A stretch of DNA of 6,874 nucleotides, taken from Gammaproteobacteria bacterium (GTDB lineage Bacteria; Pseudomonadota; Gammaproteobacteria; SZUA-229). A program made the translations under genes and the position numbers. Numbering within the stretch: the stretch's first letter is position 1; each line of letters begins with the position of its first letter. Below are positions 1 to 6,874 of the stretch, piece by piece. The notes below the pieces were generated by a model. That model worked only from the letters and a program-made list of their open reading frames with translations, had not been told where the DNA came from and ran no database searches. The stretch is from positions 1 through 6,874 of the forward strand of contig JAASSE010000053.1 in NCBI GenBank assembly GCA_021768055.1. The letters are read 5' to 3'.

Positions 1-1053
1 ATCGGCGGTGATGAGTTTGCGGTGATTTTGCCAGATTCCGATCAGGCGACTACGATGAAAAAAGCGCGGGAGTTGCTGGAACAGATGAGGAAACCGTTTG
101 ATCTGGGTGACTCGGCAATCATGGTGCGTGCAAGTATGGGCGCCTGCGTGTATCCCGAGCACGGCCGTCATATCACCGATCTACTCTGTCATGCTGATTT
201 TGCGATGCGCAGTGCAAGGGAAACCAGGCAGAGCGTGACACTTTATGACCCGACCAGGGACCAGTCGCCGATGAACCATCTGAGCATGGTTGCCGATTTG
301 CGCCGGGCCATAGAGAACGAAGAGTTCGAGCTGTACTTCCAGCCACAGATTAATATCAGGACAAAAAAGATTGTTTCACTGGAGGCGCTCGGACGCTGGT
401 ACAACGACAGATATGGATTTGTCAGACCGGATGTGTTCATTAATGAGCTGGAGCAATCGGGACTGATAGAGCATTACACCCGTTGGGCAATCACTTCTGC
501 ACTGGCCAAGGCGATCGAGCTGAACAACAAGCGCAGAACGATAAAGGTAGCCGTGAATATATCTGTCACGGATTTGATGAGTCCGCACTTCATGAAAATG
601 CTTGATGAAGTAGTAGGTTCGAGTACATATGGCGAGCTGTTGACCATAGAGATAACCGAGAATCTGTTTTTATCCGAATACGAAAAATTGTTCGAAGTGC
701 TCGAATATATGCGCCAGCTTGGTATCAGTCTGTCCATCGACGACTTCGGCACCGGTTATTCATCGTTGAGCCGCCTTAAAAAACTTCCGGTGAAAGAACT
801 TAAAATTGATCAGTCCTTCGTCAAGGACATGAGAAAATACAAGAACGACGAAGTCATTGTACGTTCCACCATTGATCTCGCCCACAATCTCGACTTGCTG
901 GTTGTTGCAGAGGGCGTCGAGGATCACAAGACCATGAAGAAGCTGGCTTCACTCGGTTGTGACCTTGCCCAGGGCCATGTTGTCAGTGAGGCCCTGTCAT
1001 CTGAACAGGTCGACGATTTCCTGGATGGCAAGCGCGTGAACAAGGCGGGTTGA
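1..1053 (+). CDS. GGDEF-EAL cyclic di-GMP signalling protein, 5' end outside the window
   Basis: The reading frame is open from base 1, so the N-terminus is missing; 350 residues are visible. Counting from the first visible codon, residues 2-6 are the GGDEF active-site motif, followed by the rest of a diguanylate cyclase domain to about residue 80. An EAL phosphodiesterase domain spans about 95-340. The EAL glutamate is in EALGRW (E128). The other usual catalytic and metal-binding positions are present: Asn in AVNIS, the EITE motif, the aspartate pair in IDDFGTGYSS, Lys in KIDQSFV, Glu in VAEGVE and Gln in AQGHVVS. The EAL half therefore looks competent to hydrolyse c-di-GMP, and the cyclase half keeps its signature. 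The inhibitory RxxD site and any sensor domains lie upstream and cannot be judged. The gene converges on aroE with a gap of 46 bases. Domain assignment is very secure; which activity dominates is unknown. Confidence 0.96.
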   Translation: MGGDEFAVILPDSDQATTMKKARELLEQMRKPFDLGDSAIMVRASMGACVYPEHGRHITDLLCHADFAMRSARETRQSVTLYDPTRDQSPMNHLSMVADLRRAIENEEFELYFQPQINIRTKKIVSLEALGRWYNDRYGFVRPDVFINELEQSGLIEHYTRWAITSALAKAIELNNKRRTIKVAVNISVTDLMSPHFMKMLDEVVGSSTYGELLTIEITENLFLSEYEKLFEVLEYMRQLGISLSIDDFGTGYSSLSRLKKLPVKELKIDQSFVKDMRKYKNDEVIVRSTIDLAHNLDLLVVAEGVEDHKTMKKLASLGCDLAQGHVVSEALSSEQVDDFLDGKRVNKAG

Positions 1054-1057
1054 AGAT

Positions 1058-1110
1058 TACTGGATAAAAGAACAGCAAGGGTAAAGCAAAACCGCTTGAT
1101 CAGCCCTTGC
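1058..1110 (-). terminator. Possible intrinsic terminator of the hemB-aroE operon
   Basis: Read on the minus strand, GCAAGGG (1104-1110) pairs with CCCTTGC (1075-1081), a 7-bp stem. It encloses a second small hairpin, AAGC/GCTT with a 6-base loop (1084-1097). The tail after the stem is TGTTCTTTT. The upstream arm covers the last aroE codons and the stop is in the loop. The two stems are separated by unpaired bases and the T tract is interrupted, so this is a moderate-quality terminator. In the plus direction no T-rich tail follows, so it would not obviously terminate the EAL gene. Confidence 0.4.
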
Positions 1111-1927
1111 GCAGTTCCTCGATCACCGACGCCGTATCCGGGTGGCAGTTACGCCACAGGTTGAAAGATTCCGCTGCCTGTTCTACCAGCATGCCGGTAC
1201 CATCTGCTACCTGGCTTGCGCCTTTCTTTTCCGCCCACTGCATGAATGGTGTGGGTTCTCTTGAATACATCATGTCATAGCAAAAGGTTACGTCTGTGGT
1301 GATAATGTCGGGTAGGTCGGGCATTTCACCGGCGAGACTTGCTGAGGTGCCGTTAATGATAATGTCATAACACTCGTCACCGAGTTCATCAAAACCACAA
1401 CCCTTGATCTCGCCAAGGTCGGAGAAATCGACCGCGAGTTGCAATGCTTTATCACGCGTACGGTTTGCAATGGTCAGCGATGCTGGTTTGTGTTTCAGAA
1501 TGGGTTCTATCACACCACGTACGGCACCGCCGGCACCGATAATCAGGATGTGTTTTCCGGACAGCTGCAGCTGGTAATTCCTCACCAGGTCACGCACCAG
1601 GCCAATGCCGTCGGTATTATCACCGTAGTAATCACCGACGCCATTGATGACAAGGGTGTTGACGGCGCCAGCACGTTCTGCACGTTCACTGCGACGGTTT
1701 GCAATCAACCAGGCCTGTTGTTTGAACGGCACGGTAATGTTGAGTCCCTTACCGTTGTTCTCGGCAAAACGTGCTACCGCATTTTCAAAATCATCCAGTT
1801 CAACCAGTTCGGCAGTGTAAGTCAGGTTCTGCCCGGTTTGCTCGGCAAAACGTGCGTGGATAAACGGAGACTTGCTATGTTCGACGGGATTACCGAAAAC
1901 AGCATAACGGTCGGGTTGCTGGCTCAT
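1100..1927 (-). CDS. aroE: Shikimate dehydrogenase (NADP-dependent)
   Basis: Reduces 3-dehydroshikimate to shikimate with NADPH in the cytosolic shikimate pathway leading to aromatic amino acids and folate. The 275 residues match the usual AroE length. The shikimate-binding serines are in [13 protein letters not shown] (S18, S20). The catalytic Lys is K69 in NITVPFK, with N90 in GAVNT and the catalytic Asp D106 in NTDG. The NADP-binding glycine loop is GAGGAVRG (131-138), and NRTRDK (155-160) is the usual phosphate-binding stretch that favours NADP over [11 protein letters not shown] and the C-terminal [11 protein letters not shown] with Q250 complete the family pattern. The ATG start gives the standard N-terminus. 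It lies 12 bases after the hemB stop with no strong ribosome-binding site, so translation may be coupled to hemB. No key residue is missing. Confidence 0.97.
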   Translation of the reverse strand: MSQQPDRYAVFGNPVEHSKSPFIHARFAEQTGQNLTYTAELVELDDFENAVARFAENNGKGLNITVPFKQQAWLIANRRSERAERAGAVNTLVINGVGDYYGDNTDGIGLVRDLVRNYQLQLSGKHILIIGAGGAVRGVIEPILKHKPASLTIANRTRDKALQLAVDFSDLGEIKGCGFDELGDECYDIIINGTSASLAGEMPDLPDIITTDVTFCYDMMYSREPTPFMQWAEKKGASQVADGTGMLVEQAAESFNLWRNCHPDTASVIEELRKG

Positions 1928-1939
1928 GAAAATTCTGGC

Positions 1940-2992
<1,053 letters not shown>

Positions 2993-3017
2993 TCAGGGCA
3001 TATCCAGGGGCGGTCGC

Positions 3018-3488
3018 ATGAGAACCTTAGTAAAGTCGCTGTTTATCATTGTCATTGTTTTCATACATGCAGCTGCCAACGCTGCTACGACGGTGTACTC
3101 GGTGAGTGTCGACAAACCCATATCCGAGGTATATGACAGGGTGTATAAAAGCCTGGAAGACGCGCGCTTTTATGTCGTGTTCGAGCCGAATATCGGCAAC
3201 AACCTGTCCGGTTTTGCCGAGCGCTGGGGTGATCAGTACAACCAGAACAAATTGTCCGCAATTCGCAGCATGGTGTTCTGTAACGTCTGGTATACCAACC
3301 AGGTCAGTAACAAGGATCCCGAGATGCTGGCCCTGTGCCCCTTGCATATGACCCTGATCGAGAAGGGTGGTCGCACCACCGCCCTGTTTGCACGACCCAC
3401 GGTGATCGCGGCCGATAGCCCGGCACGTGGCATCCTGCAGGAAGTGGAGGACGAGGTGATCAGGGCCATCAACAACGCAATGCAGTGA
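3018..3488 (+). CDS. Exported DUF302-like protein of unknown function
   Basis: The ATG at 3018, seven bases after AGGGG (3006-3010), gives 156 residues beginning with a clear signal peptide: basic MRTLVK, a hydrophobic core (LFIIVIVFI) and a signal peptidase I site after ANA (A22). The frame is open 29 codons further upstream, but that stretch overlaps the hemB start and would bury the signal peptide, so the longer form is rejected. The mature part has the look of the DUF302 alpha/beta fold: an N-terminal strand, a helix of the form ISEVYDRVYKSLEDARF, a middle region ending in LALCPLHMTLIEKGG, and an acidic C-terminal helix. Two cysteines (C88, C107) remain and could form a periplasmic disulfide. 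No catalytic motif is recognised. It is divergent from hemB and precedes the c-di-GMP regulator by 191 bases. Export is fairly secure; the family call rests on pattern resemblance and the function is unknown. Confidence 0.8.
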   Translation: MRTLVKSLFIIVIVFIHAAANAATTVYSVSVDKPISEVYDRVYKSLEDARFYVVFEPNIGNNLSGFAERWGDQYNQNKLSAIRSMVFCNVWYTNQVSNKDPEMLALCPLHMTLIEKGGRTTALFARPTVIAADSPARGILQEVEDEVIRAINNAMQ

Positions 3489-3503
3489 TACCCACCCGAT
3501 AAA

Positions 3504-3518
3504 GGGCGTATTTTGCCC
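3504..3518 (+). terminator. Weak hairpin after the DUF302-like gene
   Basis: GGGC and GCCC flank the 7-base loop GTATTTT, starting 15 bases after the stop. The stem is only 4 bp and no T run follows, so termination here is doubtful. The motif CCCGAT is directly repeated on either side (3495-3500 and 3516-3521). Confidence 0.2.
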
Positions 3519-3522
3519 GATT

Positions 3523-3566
3523 AGCTGGTAAATCGACCATTATCTGACTATAAATGGTTTACCGCT
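3523..3566. repeat. Interrupted inverted repeat upstream of the response regulator gene
   Basis: The left arm is AGC-T-GGTAA-ATCG-ACCATT and the right arm AATGGT-TTACC-GCT, separated by an 11-base A/T-rich centre (3542-3552). Fourteen base pairs can form: six inner pairs, five after a 4-base bulge, and three after a 1-base bulge. No T tract follows on either strand, so a terminator is unlikely. It may be an operator or an RNA structure. No known regulator site is recognised. Confidence 0.45.
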
Positions 3567-3578
3567 GCCTGTTCAGGC
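3567..3578. repeat. Short palindrome, possible operator
   Basis: GCCTG and CAGGC flank TT, a perfect 5+5 inverted repeat. It lies just upstream of the candidate extended -10 element at 3594-3602, roughly where a -35 contact would be (about -42 to -31 from the predicted start). A repressor or activator bound here could control the downstream gene. Short palindromes also occur by chance. Confidence 0.3.
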
Positions 3579-3593
3579 CAGTAGTACCAAATG

Positions 3594-3602
3594 TGATCTA
3601 AT
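3594..3602 (+). promoter_or_regulatory. Candidate extended -10 promoter of the response regulator gene
   Basis: TGATCTAAT matches the extended -10 pattern: TGn followed by TCTAAT, five of six consensus bases. There is no good -35 at 16-18 bases. The predicted start near 3609 leaves a leader of about 70 bases that contains a 17-codon reading frame. Consensus match only. Confidence 0.35.
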
Positions 3603-3626
3603 CCCTGGTTTTTCGAAGAGTCCCAT

Positions 3627-3679
3627 ATGCTTGCCGACGCAGCCAAGTACGTGGGTGGTCATCCTGGAGGTTGCGGTTA

Positions 3680-3680
<1 letters not shown>
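3627..3680 (+). CDS. Possible 17-residue upstream reading frame (leader peptide)
   Basis: ATG at 3627 opens a frame encoding MLADAAKYVGGHPGGCG, and its TAA shares one base with the ATG of the next gene (TAATG). GAAGAG (3615-3620) six bases upstream could serve as a ribosome-binding site, and GGAGG for the next gene lies inside this frame. The arrangement is typical of translational coupling. The peptide resembles no leader I know and has no run of one regulatory codon. A frame this short can arise by chance. Confidence 0.25.
3666..3670 (+). promoter_or_regulatory. Ribosome-binding site that decides the response regulator start
   Basis: GGAGG ends nine bases before the ATG at 3680 and directly abuts an in-frame TTG at 3671. 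The TTG therefore cannot use this site, and the ATG is the start. Confidence 0.65.

Positions 3681-6874
<3,194 letters not shown>

Noticed and set aside
1..21. Start of the first gene at the internal GTG, base 22
   Set aside because: The frame is open to base 1 and encodes IGGDEFA there, so the gene begins outside the window.
3027..3347. Minus-strand 106-codon open frame opposite the exported protein
   Set aside because: The plus-strand protein has a signal peptide, a ribosome-binding site and a domain-like sequence; the reverse frame has none of these.
3592..3605. TGTGATCTAATCCC as a CRP/FNR-type half site
   Set aside because: Only the left half (TGTGA) is present, with no matching TCACA half; the same bases fit an extended -10 element better.

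Overview
The window looks like chromosomal DNA from a gammaproteobacterium, probably free-living and aerobic, with about balanced base composition. AroE, HemB and HemF all read like gammaproteobacterial proteins. HemB carries the aspartate-type metal site known from Pseudomonas, HemF is the oxygen-dependent coproporphyrinogen oxidase, and two large GGDEF-EAL proteins are present. No mobile element, CRISPR array, rRNA or tRNA is visible, and nothing looks recently transferred.

Layout. Bases 1-1053 (+) hold the 3' part of a GGDEF-EAL protein, entering the window at its GGDEF motif. It converges on a minus-strand pair, hemB then aroE (2941 down to 1100), separated by 12 bases and probably one operon. 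A bipartite hairpin with a T-rich tail lies at the aroE end and may terminate it. The hemB start region (about 2940-3020) is a compact divergent control region. On its other side, 3018-3488 (+) encodes a small exported protein resembling DUF302. An intergenic region of 191 bases follows, with two inverted repeats, a possible extended -10 promoter and a 17-codon upstream reading frame. That frame's stop overlaps the start of a large multidomain response regulator (3680-6259, +): degenerate receiver, intact receiver, PAS, GGDEF, EAL. Its stop overlaps the stop of the convergent hemF (6256-6874, -), which runs off the right edge.

How the genes fit together. HemB (porphobilinogen synthase) and HemF (coproporphyrinogen III oxidase) act early and late in tetrapyrrole synthesis, and AroE is a shikimate-pathway enzyme; these are housekeeping genes. 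The two GGDEF-EAL proteins make and/or break down cyclic di-GMP, and the larger is built to respond to phosphorylation and a PAS-sensed signal. No sensor kinase is in view. Whether the c-di-GMP genes are functionally tied to the heme genes or merely adjacent cannot be decided here.

I found no clearly new system. The points most worth following are the pseudo-receiver/receiver pair, the insertion and EVL motif in the second EAL domain, the regulatory region at 3489-3680, the fused gene ends at 6256-6259, and the correction of three start codons (hemB, the DUF302-like gene, the response regulator).
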